Of a stretch of DNA of 64,000 nucleotides, positions 8,065-16,177 are shown in pieces. The DNA is from Paenibacillus_V sp046244365. Its GTDB lineage: Bacteria; Bacillota; Bacilli; Paenibacillales; NBRC-103111. The position numbers were made by a program, and so were the translations under genes. The notes beneath the pieces are model-generated. The model was not told the DNA's origin. It did no database searches and worked only from the letters and a program-made list of their open reading frames with translations. Numbering within the stretch: position 1 is the first letter of the stretch; each line of letters begins with the position of its first letter. The DNA lies in NCBI RefSeq assembly GCF_046244365.1, contig NZ_CP176395.1, positions 6,572,001 to 6,636,000 on the forward strand, in the 5' to 3' direction.

Positions 8065-9486
8065 CTAATTTCGGTTAAAAACAACCAGCTTCATTTCAGT
8101 CAGTTCTTCAATGGCATATTTGATGCCTTCACGCCCCAGACCGCTTTCTTTCACCCCGCCATATGGCATATGATCGAGTCGGAACGTCGGAATATCGTTG
8201 ATCATGACCCCGCCGACATGCAGCTTCTCCGCAGCGTTCAGAGCGGTATGCACGTTATCCGTGTATATGCCAGCCTGCAGGCCGTATACGGAATGGTTCA
8301 CCAAATCGATAGCTTCGTCCACAGAGCGAACTTTATTGATCAACACGATCGGAGCAAACACTTCTTTGCAGGATACTTGAACCGTTGAGGGAACATCGAG
8401 CAGTACGGTAGGCATAAGAATCCCATTTTGGGCAGTCCCCCCGAAAGCAACGGTCGCGCCGCTCCCCCGGGCTTCCTCGATCCAATCCAAGGCACGCTTT
8501 ACTTCCCGCTCCGAAATCATGGCAGACACATCCGTCTCCGTATCGAGCGGATCTCCAAGCTTCAACCTTTTCGCAGCCGCAATAAATTTCTCTGTAAACT
8601 CCTCGTATTTCTCCTCCAGGACATAAACGCGCTGCAAGGAAATGCACACCTGGCCTTGGAACGAAAAGGCGCCTGCGACACAGCGGGATATAAGGGAGTC
8701 CACATTTACGTTTGCATCGACGATGACTGCAGAGTTCGAGCCAAGCTCCAGCGTAACCCGTTTGAGCCCCGCTTTGGCGCGAATTCCGATTCCGACCGTA
8801 GGGCTTCCTGTAAAAGAAATCACATTGACGCGAGGATCCGTAACGATCTGGTCGCCAATTATTTTTCCGTCACCGGTTATAACATTCAAGGCGCCTGCCG
8901 GAAGCCCGGCCTCCATGAACAGCTCTGCCACGAAGAAGGCTGAAAGCGGCGTCAATTCCGCAGGTTTCAGAACGACCGTGTTGCCCGAAGCGATGGCTGG
9001 ACCCAGCTTGTGAGCGACCAGATTCATCGGAAAATTAAAAGGCGTTATGGCCCCGACCACCCCTATCGGTTCCCGCATCGTATAGGCAATGCGGCCTTCT
9101 CCGCCGGGAGCTGCATCCAATGCTATCGTTTCGCCGTGTATCCGCTTCGCTTCCTCGGCAGCAAACTTATACGTTTGAATCGTTCGATCGACTTCCGCAT
9201 ACGCTGCTTTTAACGGCTTAGAGGCTTCGGATGCAATGACGCGGGCAGCTTCTTCGCGACGATCCTCCAGCAAGCGGGACACGGACTCCAAAATACGGGC
9301 CCTTTGGTGGGCCGGCATATTCCGCATGACCGGTTTACAGCGAACCGCCGCCTCGATGGCCAGATCCGCCTCCGCAAGGGTAGCGGAAGCGATTTCTCCC
9401 AGTACTTCTTTAGAGTAAGGAGAATATAGCAAGGAATAGTCCTTCGTCTGCACCCATTTCCCGTCAATCAGCAAATGTTTTTTCAT
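8065..9486 (-). CDS. NAD(P)-dependent aldehyde dehydrogenase, possibly succinate-semialdehyde type
   Basis: A 473-residue aldehyde dehydrogenase superfamily enzyme of normal length. Catalytic residues are present: Asn 151 in TPFNFPMN, Glu 247 in VTLELGSNSAV and nucleophile Cys 281 in SFQGQVCISLQRV. The C-terminal motif DHMPYGGVKESGLGREG is typical of the lactaldehyde/succinate-semialdehyde side of the family. It follows gabT in the same run, so the simplest role is oxidation of the semialdehyde made by GabT to succinate. This specificity is inferred from context; sequence alone does not exclude other aldehydes. Last gene of the run, start supported by AGGAAGAG. Confidence 0.9.
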   Translation of the reverse strand: MKKHLLIDGKWVQTKDYSLLYSPYSKEVLGEIASATLAEADLAIEAAVRCKPVMRNMPAHQRARILESVSRLLEDRREEAARVIASEASKPLKAAYAEVDRTIQTYKFAAEEAKRIHGETIALDAAPGGEGRIAYTMREPIGVVGAITPFNFPMNLVAHKLGPAIASGNTVVLKPAELTPLSAFFVAELFMEAGLPAGALNVITGDGKIIGDQIVTDPRVNVISFTGSPTVGIGIRAKAGLKRVTLELGSNSAVIVDANVNVDSLISRCVAGAFSFQGQVCISLQRVYVLEEKYEEFTEKFIAAAKRLKLGDPLDTETDVSAMISEREVKRALDWIEEARGSGATVAFGGTAQNGILMPTVLLDVPSTVQVSCKEVFAPIVLINKVRSVDEAIDLVNHSVYGLQAGIYTDNVHTALNAAEKLHVGGVMINDIPTFRLDHMPYGGVKESGLGREGIKYAIEELTEMKLVVFNRN

Positions 9487-9510
9487 AAGGGTTGCTCTTC
9501 CTTTCCAGCC

Positions 9511-10863
9511 CTAAACCGTTGTTGTACAGAGTTCGTTCATCGCTTCGCTGATGATGTCCAAACCTTCCTGCAATTGTTCGTCCGTGATCGTCAACGGCGT
9601 CAAGAACCGAATCACATTCCCGTGAACGCCTGCACTTAGCATAATCACGCCTTTTTTATAGCTAGCCTTGATTAACTCCGAAACAAATTCCTTGTCGGGC
9701 TTGCCTGTGTAAGGATCAACGAACTCAATCGCGCACATGGCGCCTAAACCGCGGACGTCCCCGATGCCCGGGAACTCCTTCCGCAGCGAAAGAAACCGGT
9801 TTTGTATGGTTTCACCTATAACCCGAGCTCTTCCCGGAAGGTCCTCGCGCAGCATCTTCTCGATAACGGCAAGCGCCGCCACACAACCGAGCGGGCTTCC
9901 GCCATAGGTACCGCCGATTTCGCCCGGATTCGGGGCATCCATAATCTCAGCTCTGCCAACGACTGCGCTTATCGGAAAGCCGGCCGCCAGCGACTTGGAA
10001 AGCGTCATCAGATCGGGTTCGATCTCAAAATGCGTGGAAGCAAACATTTCCCCCGTCCGTCCAAACCCGGTTTGAATCTCGTCGGCAATAAACAAGATGT
10101 CATGCTTCTTGCAGATGTCATAAACGCCTTTCACAAACCCCTTCGGCGGAACGATAAAGCCTCCCTCGCCTTGAACCGGCTCCATGATGACGGCCGCCAG
10201 CTCTTCCGGAGCGGCTTCGGTCAGAAGGAAATCCTCAAACTGGCTCAGGCAAAATTGCGTATACTGTTCTTCCGTCATGGAAGAGGGACGATGGTAAGGA
10301 TATGGAAACGGCGCTTTGTAAATACCCGGAGCAAAGGGGCCCATTTTAAATTTATAAGGCTTCACTTTGCTTGTCAGGGACATGCCGAGCAATGTTCTGC
10401 CATGAAACCCCCGTGTGAAAGAAACGATTCCTGTTTTTCCTGTGTATTTACGGGCGATTTTAACGGCGTTCTCGACGGCTTCCGCACCGCTGTTCAAGAA
10501 CATCGCTTTTTTCGGAAAATGTCCCGGCGTCATTTCGGCGAGCTTCTCTGCCAGTGCTACATATGGCTCATACATCCCTACATGAAAACAGGTGTGAATA
10601 TATTGATCCAGTTGTTGCTTTACGGCCTCCACTACTTCCGGCGGGCAATGACCCGCGTTTATGGTTCCGATGGCCCCGACAAAATCAAGAAATACGTTAT
10701 CGTCCACGTCCAATAATAGTGCACCCTTCGCTTTCTGGACAAACAAAGGGAAATTGTTGCCTACCCCTTTTGCGACAGCCTGCTCCCTTCTTTCGAGGAG
10801 CACTCTCGTTTTGAGACCGGGCAATTCCGGAGAAACCCTTACGAATTTCCGTTTATTTTCCAT
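9511..10863 (-). CDS. gabT: 4-aminobutyrate-type class III aminotransferase
   Basis: A 450-residue PLP fold-type I aminotransferase. Visible signature parts are LNSGAEAVENAVKIAR (phosphate binding), FTRGFHGRT, Asp 261 in FIADEIQTGFGRTG (contacts the pyridine nitrogen) and Lys 290 in LSKSLAAGFP (Schiff base). Sequence and length fit GabT/omega-aminotransferases that move an amino group from 4-aminobutyrate or similar omega-amino acids to 2-oxoglutarate. Start ATG lies behind GAGGAGAAGATAAGG. It sits between the deacylase and the aldehyde dehydrogenase, as expected for conversion of a freed 4-aminobutyrate to succinate semialdehyde. Confidence 0.88.
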   Translation of the reverse strand: MENKRKFVRVSPELPGLKTRVLLERREQAVAKGVGNNFPLFVQKAKGALLLDVDDNVFLDFVGAIGTINAGHCPPEVVEAVKQQLDQYIHTCFHVGMYEPYVALAEKLAEMTPGHFPKKAMFLNSGAEAVENAVKIARKYTGKTGIVSFTRGFHGRTLLGMSLTSKVKPYKFKMGPFAPGIYKAPFPYPYHRPSSMTEEQYTQFCLSQFEDFLLTEAAPEELAAVIMEPVQGEGGFIVPPKGFVKGVYDICKKHDILFIADEIQTGFGRTGEMFASTHFEIEPDLMTLSKSLAAGFPISAVVGRAEIMDAPNPGEIGGTYGGSPLGCVAALAVIEKMLREDLPGRARVIGETIQNRFLSLRKEFPGIGDVRGLGAMCAIEFVDPYTGKPDKEFVSELIKASYKKGVIMLSAGVHGNVIRFLTPLTITDEQLQEGLDIISEAMNELCTTTV

Positions 10864-10916
10864 CCTTATCTTCTCCTCTTCCCCAAATAAACTTAGCGGT
10901 TATCCAATATGCTCCT

Positions 10917-12194
10917 TTATCTATCCGTATCCGTTACACCGCACCAATCGATAACCGTTAACGCAATGATTTCTGCCGCTTCGATAACTTTTTGGAGCTC
11001 GATATACTCATTCGGATAATGGGCCACACCCGTGACTCCCGGCCCGAAAACGATGGTCGGCGTGTTCCCTGCCTGCGTCAGCAAGCCGCCGTCCGTTCCC
11101 CATGGCGATGCTTCAATGACCGGATCTTGACCGACGACTTGACGATACCGATCCGCTAATGCGTTCATCAGCTCATGCTCCGTATCGATGGATCCCGGAA
11201 TCCAGCGGGCGCCGAACCATTCCAGTACCGGGGGATGCTCCGCAAACCACGAATCCGTCTCCGATAGCCGGTTCATGAACTGTTCCATTTCGGCTTTGGC
11301 TTTCTCCATTGTTTCATCGGGAGCGACGCCCATCCGCCCCTCCAGCTTAAGCAGATCCGGAACGGAAGAAGGCCAATCTCCGCCATGAATGACTCCTACA
11401 TTGATCGGTATCGGAATGGGGGTGTTGCGATAAAGGGGATCGGTAATTCGGGCATTTCGCTTCTCTTCCAGATCCCTTATCTGTTTGATGACAAGCATGC
11501 TTTTCTCAATCGCACTGACGCCTTCATATCGCGTTCCGCCATGAGCGGATCTGCCTTTGACTTGGATGCGGAACCACATCGAGCCCTGCTGTTTCGGGAA
11601 AATGCGCATATTGGTCGGCTCCGGAATGAGCGCCGCATCCGCTTTGTATCCTTTCAGGACAGCAGCCAAGGTCCCTGCGCCGCCGCTCTCTTCTTCGATT
11701 ACGCTTTGAAAGATGACATCGCCTTTCAAGTGGAGACCGGATTCCCGGATGGCTTGAATGGCGAGGAGCAAGGATACGTTACCGCCTTTCATATCCGTTA
11801 CGCCGCGGCCGTACATCCTTCCATCCCGGATATTTCCGCTGTAAGGGTTCTCCAACCACTGCTCCCGGTCACCTTCGGGAACGACATCGATATGCCCGTT
11901 CAAAATAATCGATCTGCCCCCGCCGGAGCCTCGTAAAATACCGACAACATTAGGACTTCCGGTGAATGCTTCGCGCGGTGAGCAAAAACAGGGATGCTTC
12001 TTCAATTCCTTCCCGTCCGGCTCCCATATATCAACTTCCAAGCCTATCTGCTGCAGCTTGCGTGCGACTAAAGCCTGCGCCTCCGCTTCATTGCCCTGTG
12101 TGCTTGGAGCCTGCACCAATTGTTGAAGAAAGGCTGTCGCGTCTTCACGCAGCTCTTTGATCCGCTGTCTTATCCGTTGTTTGCTTTCTATCAT
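10917..12194 (-). CDS. yodQ: M20-family zinc deacylase, YodQ/ArgE-DapE type
   Basis: A 425-residue M20 metallohydrolase. Metal and catalytic residues are in place: His 101 and Asp 103 (LNGHIDVVPEG), Asp 134 (GRGVTDMKGG), the Glu pair at 168-169 (VIEEESGG), and a late His in GVAHYPNEY. The dimerisation-domain motif GRSAHGGTRYEG is also present. Length and context match B. subtilis YodQ, which lies with YodT/YodS/YodR. Family members remove N-acyl groups from amino acids. The start is the ATG at 12194 with GGGTGG five bases before it, leaving 31 bases after the thiolase. In this cluster it could free the omega-amino group for GabT. Confidence 0.85.
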   Translation of the reverse strand: MIESKQRIRQRIKELREDATAFLQQLVQAPSTQGNEAEAQALVARKLQQIGLEVDIWEPDGKELKKHPCFCSPREAFTGSPNVVGILRGSGGGRSIILNGHIDVVPEGDREQWLENPYSGNIRDGRMYGRGVTDMKGGNVSLLLAIQAIRESGLHLKGDVIFQSVIEEESGGAGTLAAVLKGYKADAALIPEPTNMRIFPKQQGSMWFRIQVKGRSAHGGTRYEGVSAIEKSMLVIKQIRDLEEKRNARITDPLYRNTPIPIPINVGVIHGGDWPSSVPDLLKLEGRMGVAPDETMEKAKAEMEQFMNRLSETDSWFAEHPPVLEWFGARWIPGSIDTEHELMNALADRYRQVVGQDPVIEASPWGTDGGLLTQAGNTPTIVFGPGVTGVAHYPNEYIELQKVIEAAEIIALTVIDWCGVTDTDR

Positions 12195-12225
12195 TTCATC
12201 CACCCTTGCTTGCGATTGTGATCCT

Positions 12226-13410
12226 CTACAGCTTGCTTGTATTCTCGTAGATGACGGCAATCCCCATTCCTCCGGCCATACAAAGCGTAACCATGCCGTA
12301 CTTGACTCCCGACCGCAGCATTTCGTGCATCAGGGTAACCGTTAGTTTGGCTCCGGTCGCCCCGACCGGATGCCCCAATGCGATCGCGCCTCCATTGACA
12401 TTCACCCGTTCCGGTTTTAGCTCCAGTTCCCGGATGACGGCCAGCGCTTGTGCCGCAAAGGCCTCATTCAGTTCGATCAGTCCGATATCTTCTAAAGAGA
12501 GCTGAGCTTTTTGCAATGCCTTCCGAACGGCGGGTACCGGTCCGACTCCCATGACATTCGGCTCAACGCCTGCGCTTGCAAAGGCTTTCACTTTCAATAA
12601 CGGTTCGACTCCTTGTTGAACCGCTATTTCCCGCGACATGACGAGCACGGCTGCCGCACCGTCGTTCATCGGACACGCGTTCCCTGCCGTTATGGTGCCT
12701 CCTTGCTTAAATGCCGCCGGCAGCTTTCCCAGCTTATCCAGTGAAATGTCTTCGCGTACCGATTCGTCCTGATCGACCATACGCGTCCCTTTGCGTTCTA
12801 CGACCTTAACCGGCATCATCTCTTTGCTAAACCGGCCGTTACGTATCGCTTCGTTTGCTTTACGGTGGCTTTCAAAGGCATATTCATCTTGCTCTTCCCT
12901 GGAGATCCCGAACCGTTCCGCCAAACGTTCGGCCGTCATGCCCATATGCTCATTCCCCAGCGAACAAATCAGCCCGTCGGCCAGCAAGGCATCTTCCATT
13001 GCTATATTTCCAAACTTGCCGCCCCAGCGATTTCTTACCAGATAGGGGACGCTGCTCATACTTTCCACGCCGCCGGCAACGACAATATTCTCCTGACCGG
13101 CAGCAATGGTTAGAGCCGCACCCGTGATCGCTTTCAGTCCGGAGCCGCATGCTTTAATGACGACATGTCCCGGAACGGCACTCGGAAAACCTGCCAATTG
13201 GGAACTGATTCTTGCCGAATTCAAGCCTCCGCCATGCACATAGCCGTGGCCGAAAATGACTTCATCCACCTCTTCCTTCGAAACGGACGTTCGGCTCATC
13301 AATTCTTCCAGCACTTGGCGTCCCATCTCCGCTGCAGACACGTCGCGCAAAGATTTGCCAAAGGCCCCTGCTGCGGTTCGGACACCCGCGACAATGACAG
13401 CTTCTTTCAT
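12226..13410 (-). CDS. Acetyl-CoA C-acyltransferase (thiolase)
   Basis: A 394-residue thiolase from the ATG at 13410 behind AAAGGAGGGGAATC. Catalytic residues are present: nucleophile Cys 88 in IKACGSGLKA, the LNEAFAAQ motif, His 347 in GGAIALGHPVGATGA and Cys 377 in TLCMAGGMG. Both degradative (beta-ketothiolase) and biosynthetic (acetoacetyl-CoA) thiolases look like this. Next to a CoA-transferase pair and an aminotransferase, cleavage of a beta-ketoacyl-CoA to acetyl-CoA plus a shorter acyl-CoA is the likelier direction. B. subtilis lacks a thiolase in its yodTSRQ operon, so its presence here is informative. Confidence 0.92.
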   Translation of the reverse strand: MKEAVIVAGVRTAAGAFGKSLRDVSAAEMGRQVLEELMSRTSVSKEEVDEVIFGHGYVHGGGLNSARISSQLAGFPSAVPGHVVIKACGSGLKAITGAALTIAAGQENIVVAGGVESMSSVPYLVRNRWGGKFGNIAMEDALLADGLICSLGNEHMGMTAERLAERFGISREEQDEYAFESHRKANEAIRNGRFSKEMMPVKVVERKGTRMVDQDESVREDISLDKLGKLPAAFKQGGTITAGNACPMNDGAAAVLVMSREIAVQQGVEPLLKVKAFASAGVEPNVMGVGPVPAVRKALQKAQLSLEDIGLIELNEAFAAQALAVIRELELKPERVNVNGGAIALGHPVGATGAKLTVTLMHEMLRSGVKYGMVTLCMAGGMGIAVIYENTSKL

Positions 13411-13426
13411 GGATGATTCCCCTCCT

Positions 13427-14089
13427 TTATTCGATACTTGCGACAACGGAAGGGATGATCAGCTCCGCTTCCGTATGCTTGATGACGGCTTCAACCGTAT
13501 AGGGAGCCATGACTTCTCTCAAGATCAATCCTTCTTCGCTTACTTCCATGATGGCCATTTCCGTGATGATCAGGTCGACGCTGCTTTTCGCCGTTAGCGG
13601 AAGGGAGCATTGCTTCAATATTTTCGATTCGCCTTGCTTATTCACGTGATTCATGAGGACGATCACTTTTTTGGCCTTCTGAGCCAATTCCATCGCTCCG
13701 CCCATCCCCGGAACCCGTTTCCCGGGAATGATCCAATTTGCCAAATCCCCTTTTTCGCTAACCTCGAGCGCACCAAGAATCGTGATATCCACATATCCAC
13801 GGCGAATCATACCGAACGCGGTAGCACTGTCGAAATAGGAAGATCCGGGCACTGTCGTCACGGGAAAGCCTCCGGCATTGCATAAGGCGGGATCTTCTTC
13901 CCCCCGTGCAGGACTTGGCCCTGTGCCCAATATGCCGTTCTCCGCATGAAACAGGACATGAATGTTATTCGGAAGATAGTCGGCAACCAACGTAGGAATG
14001 CCGATCCCCAAATTCACGATCATACCGTCTTGTATTTCTTTTGCCGCCCGTTTAGCGATTCGATAACGGCTGTCTACTCCCATGCCCAT
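13427..14089 (-). CDS. yodR: CoA-transferase subunit B (YodR / 3-oxoacid CoA-transferase family)
   Basis: A 220-residue family I CoA-transferase beta subunit. The motif around the catalytic glutamate is recognisable (LFHAENGILGTGP), as are GGFPVTTVPGSSYFDSATAFGMIRRG and IPGKRVPGMGGAMEL. The start is the ATG at 14089 with AAGGGGTGA seven bases before it; it overlaps the end of subunit A by 16 bases, so the two are co-translated. With subunit A it moves CoA from an acyl-CoA donor to a free beta-keto or similar acid. It corresponds in order and size to B. subtilis YodR. Confidence 0.9.
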   Translation of the reverse strand: MGMGVDSRYRIAKRAAKEIQDGMIVNLGIGIPTLVADYLPNNIHVLFHAENGILGTGPSPARGEEDPALCNAGGFPVTTVPGSSYFDSATAFGMIRRGYVDITILGALEVSEKGDLANWIIPGKRVPGMGGAMELAQKAKKVIVLMNHVNKQGESKILKQCSLPLTAKSSVDLIITEMAIMEVSEEGLILREVMAPYTVEAVIKHTEAELIIPSVVASIE

Positions 14090-14772
14090 TTCCAATTCAC
14101 CCCTTGACTCGGTATCACCATATCCACAAAGATCCCCGGCGTCACGATACATTCCGGATCCAGCTCGCCGATCGGAACGATCTCATCGACCTCCGCAATG
14201 GTGAAAGCGCCGGCCATAGCGACGAGCGGATTGAAATTCCGGGCGCTTTTGTCATAGATCAGATTCCCGTAAGGATCCGCCTTCTTGGCATGAACGATGC
14301 TGACTTCCGCCGTTAGCGCCGTTTCAACCAAATACGGTTTGCCTCCGATGACGATCTTGTCTTTCCCCTCTTCGGCTATGGTACCGATTCCGACGTCCAC
14401 AAACACACCGCCCAATCCGACACCGCCGGCCCGGATTCTCTCGGCTAACGTTCCTTGCGGGCAAAATTCCACCTCTAGCACGCCCTCATTCATAAGTTTG
14501 CCGGCGTTAGGATTGGAACCGATATGGGAGGCAATGACTTTCTTGGCCCGGCCATCCGTTACGAGACGACCGATTCCGACATCCGGGAACCCCGCATCGT
14601 TGCCGATCAAAATCAAATCGCGAACCCCTTTATCCAATAGCCCTTGAATGAGCGAGGGAGGATTGCCCACCCCGCCAAAACCTCCGTACATCAAGATGCA
14701 TCCATCATGGATATGCGCGAGAGCGTCCTCCAAGCCGGCTGCTTTGCTTCGTGAATTTACCGCACGGTTCAT
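14074..14772 (-). CDS. yodS: CoA-transferase subunit A (YodS / 3-oxoacid CoA-transferase family)
   Basis: A 232-residue family I CoA-transferase alpha subunit with the glycine-rich CoA-binding motif GGFGGVGNPPSLIQ near residue 32, followed by LILIGNDAGFPDVGIGRLV and QGTLAERIRAGGVGLGG. Start ATG sits behind AGGAGGATACCGGA, 12 bases after the YodT stop. It corresponds to B. subtilis YodS. Which acid is activated is not visible in the sequence; the operon suggests a beta-keto acid made by the neighbouring aminotransferase. Confidence 0.9.
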   Translation of the reverse strand: MNRAVNSRSKAAGLEDALAHIHDGCILMYGGFGGVGNPPSLIQGLLDKGVRDLILIGNDAGFPDVGIGRLVTDGRAKKVIASHIGSNPNAGKLMNEGVLEVEFCPQGTLAERIRAGGVGLGGVFVDVGIGTIAEEGKDKIVIGGKPYLVETALTAEVSIVHAKKADPYGNLIYDKSARNFNPLVAMAGAFTIAEVDEIVPIGELDPECIVTPGIFVDMVIPSQGVNWKWAWE

Positions 14773-14784
14773 TCCGGTATCCTC

Positions 14785-16152
14785 CTAAATGGTCTGCATG
14801 CTTCCCAAATGACCTTCAACCTGCAATTCCGCTTGGACTTCGACGATTGCGCTCTCCAACAGCTGCACCAAACGATCGATTTGCTCTTTGGTTATAATCA
14901 GCGGCGGCGAGATGATAATCGCATCCCCGGCTGCTCCTTCAATTCCTCCTGCAGCGGAATAAACCAGAAGCCCTTTCTCGAAAGCCCGTTTTATGACCCG
15001 CGTCGTAACGCCCAGAGACAAAGGGAATAGACCGCGCGTATGTTTATCGGAGACGAACTCGAGGCCGAGCAGCAATCCTTTTCCTCGAACATCCCCTATT
15101 ATGGACAGACGATCGGCAATCGACCGTAATTTTTCCATAAGATACTGCCCGTTTACTTCAGCTGCTTGTACCAGATTATGTTTGTCGATATAGTCCAAGA
15201 CGGCAAGGCATACGGCAGCCGATTGCGGGTTTGCACTGTACGTATGTCCGGCCATCACCGATTTGGAGCCATTCAAAATCGGTTGCATGACCCTGTCGCT
15301 GACCAAGGTTGCCGCCATCGGCGTGTAGCCTGCGCTCATCCCTTTTCCCAAGGCAATGATGTCGGGCGCAACTCCCCAATGCTCCATCGCAAACATTTTC
15401 CCGGTTCTTCCGACACCCGTCATCACTTCGTCGGCTATGAACAGGATATCGAACTTCTCGCAAATCCGTTTAATCTCCTGATAGTATCCGTCCGGCGGCG
15501 TAACGGCTCCTCCGGATGCACCGATAATCGGTTCGGCGATAAACCCGGCAACGTTCTCCGGACCGATCCGAAGGATAGAGGTTTCAAGCTCCCTTGCGCA
15601 CATCAGGCTGCATCCGGGATAGACGTTATTCAAAGGACATCGATAGCAATAAGGCGCGGAAACGGACGGATAATCTTCCAGCAGCGGGACAAATCGTTTG
15701 CGGCGCTGCACGTGGCCGGACATGGATAAGGCTCCCATCGTGATTCCGTGATAGCTCATCCAGCGGGAAATGAACCGGTTTTTGCGCTCATGCCCCTTCT
15801 CCTGCCAATGCTGAATGGCAATCTTCATCGCCGTTTCCGTCGCCTCCGAGCCGCTTCCGACGAAAAACGACCAATTCAAGTCTCCTTGCGACAATTCGCT
15901 TAGCTTCTTGGCGAGCTTCTCGGCCGGCTCGTTCGTAAACTGCGAACGGTAGGCAAAAGACACTTTGCCTGCTTGCGCCATCATGGCCTCGGCGATTTCC
16001 GGAACCCCGTGTCCGATACTTGCCGTAACCGCTCCGGAAGATCCGTCTATATATTGTTTTCCTTCCGTGTCATACAGGTAGATCCCGTTTCCGCTGGCCA
16101 CCGTGGGGTAGTTATAATCCAGAACAGGTTTAATCAGATGTGTGCGGTCCAT
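14785..16152 (-). CDS. yodT: Class III aminotransferase, YodT type, with a Cys cluster
   Basis: A 455-residue PLP aminotransferase with VGSGSEATETAMKIA, WMSYHGITMGALSMSG, Asp 241 (FIADEVMTGVGRTG) and Schiff-base Lys 270 (LGKGMSAGY). Unlike the GabT in the same run it carries four cysteines at 169, 172, 181 and 185 (YCYRCP and GCSLMC) in an insertion, which could bind a metal or form disulfides. It matches the YodT family in size and in its place directly before the CoA-transferase genes. In B. subtilis yodT lies with kamA (lysine 2,3-aminomutase), so a beta-amino acid is a reasonable substrate. Start ATG follows AAAGAGGGGAACCAAT. Confidence 0.88.
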   Translation of the reverse strand: MDRTHLIKPVLDYNYPTVASGNGIYLYDTEGKQYIDGSSGAVTASIGHGVPEIAEAMMAQAGKVSFAYRSQFTNEPAEKLAKKLSELSQGDLNWSFFVGSGSEATETAMKIAIQHWQEKGHERKNRFISRWMSYHGITMGALSMSGHVQRRKRFVPLLEDYPSVSAPYCYRCPLNNVYPGCSLMCARELETSILRIGPENVAGFIAEPIIGASGGAVTPPDGYYQEIKRICEKFDILFIADEVMTGVGRTGKMFAMEHWGVAPDIIALGKGMSAGYTPMAATLVSDRVMQPILNGSKSVMAGHTYSANPQSAAVCLAVLDYIDKHNLVQAAEVNGQYLMEKLRSIADRLSIIGDVRGKGLLLGLEFVSDKHTRGLFPLSLGVTTRVIKRAFEKGLLVYSAAGGIEGAAGDAIIISPPLIITKEQIDRLVQLLESAIVEVQAELQVEGHLGSMQTI

Positions 16153-16177
16153 ATTGGTTCCCCTCTTTGCCTTTGTG

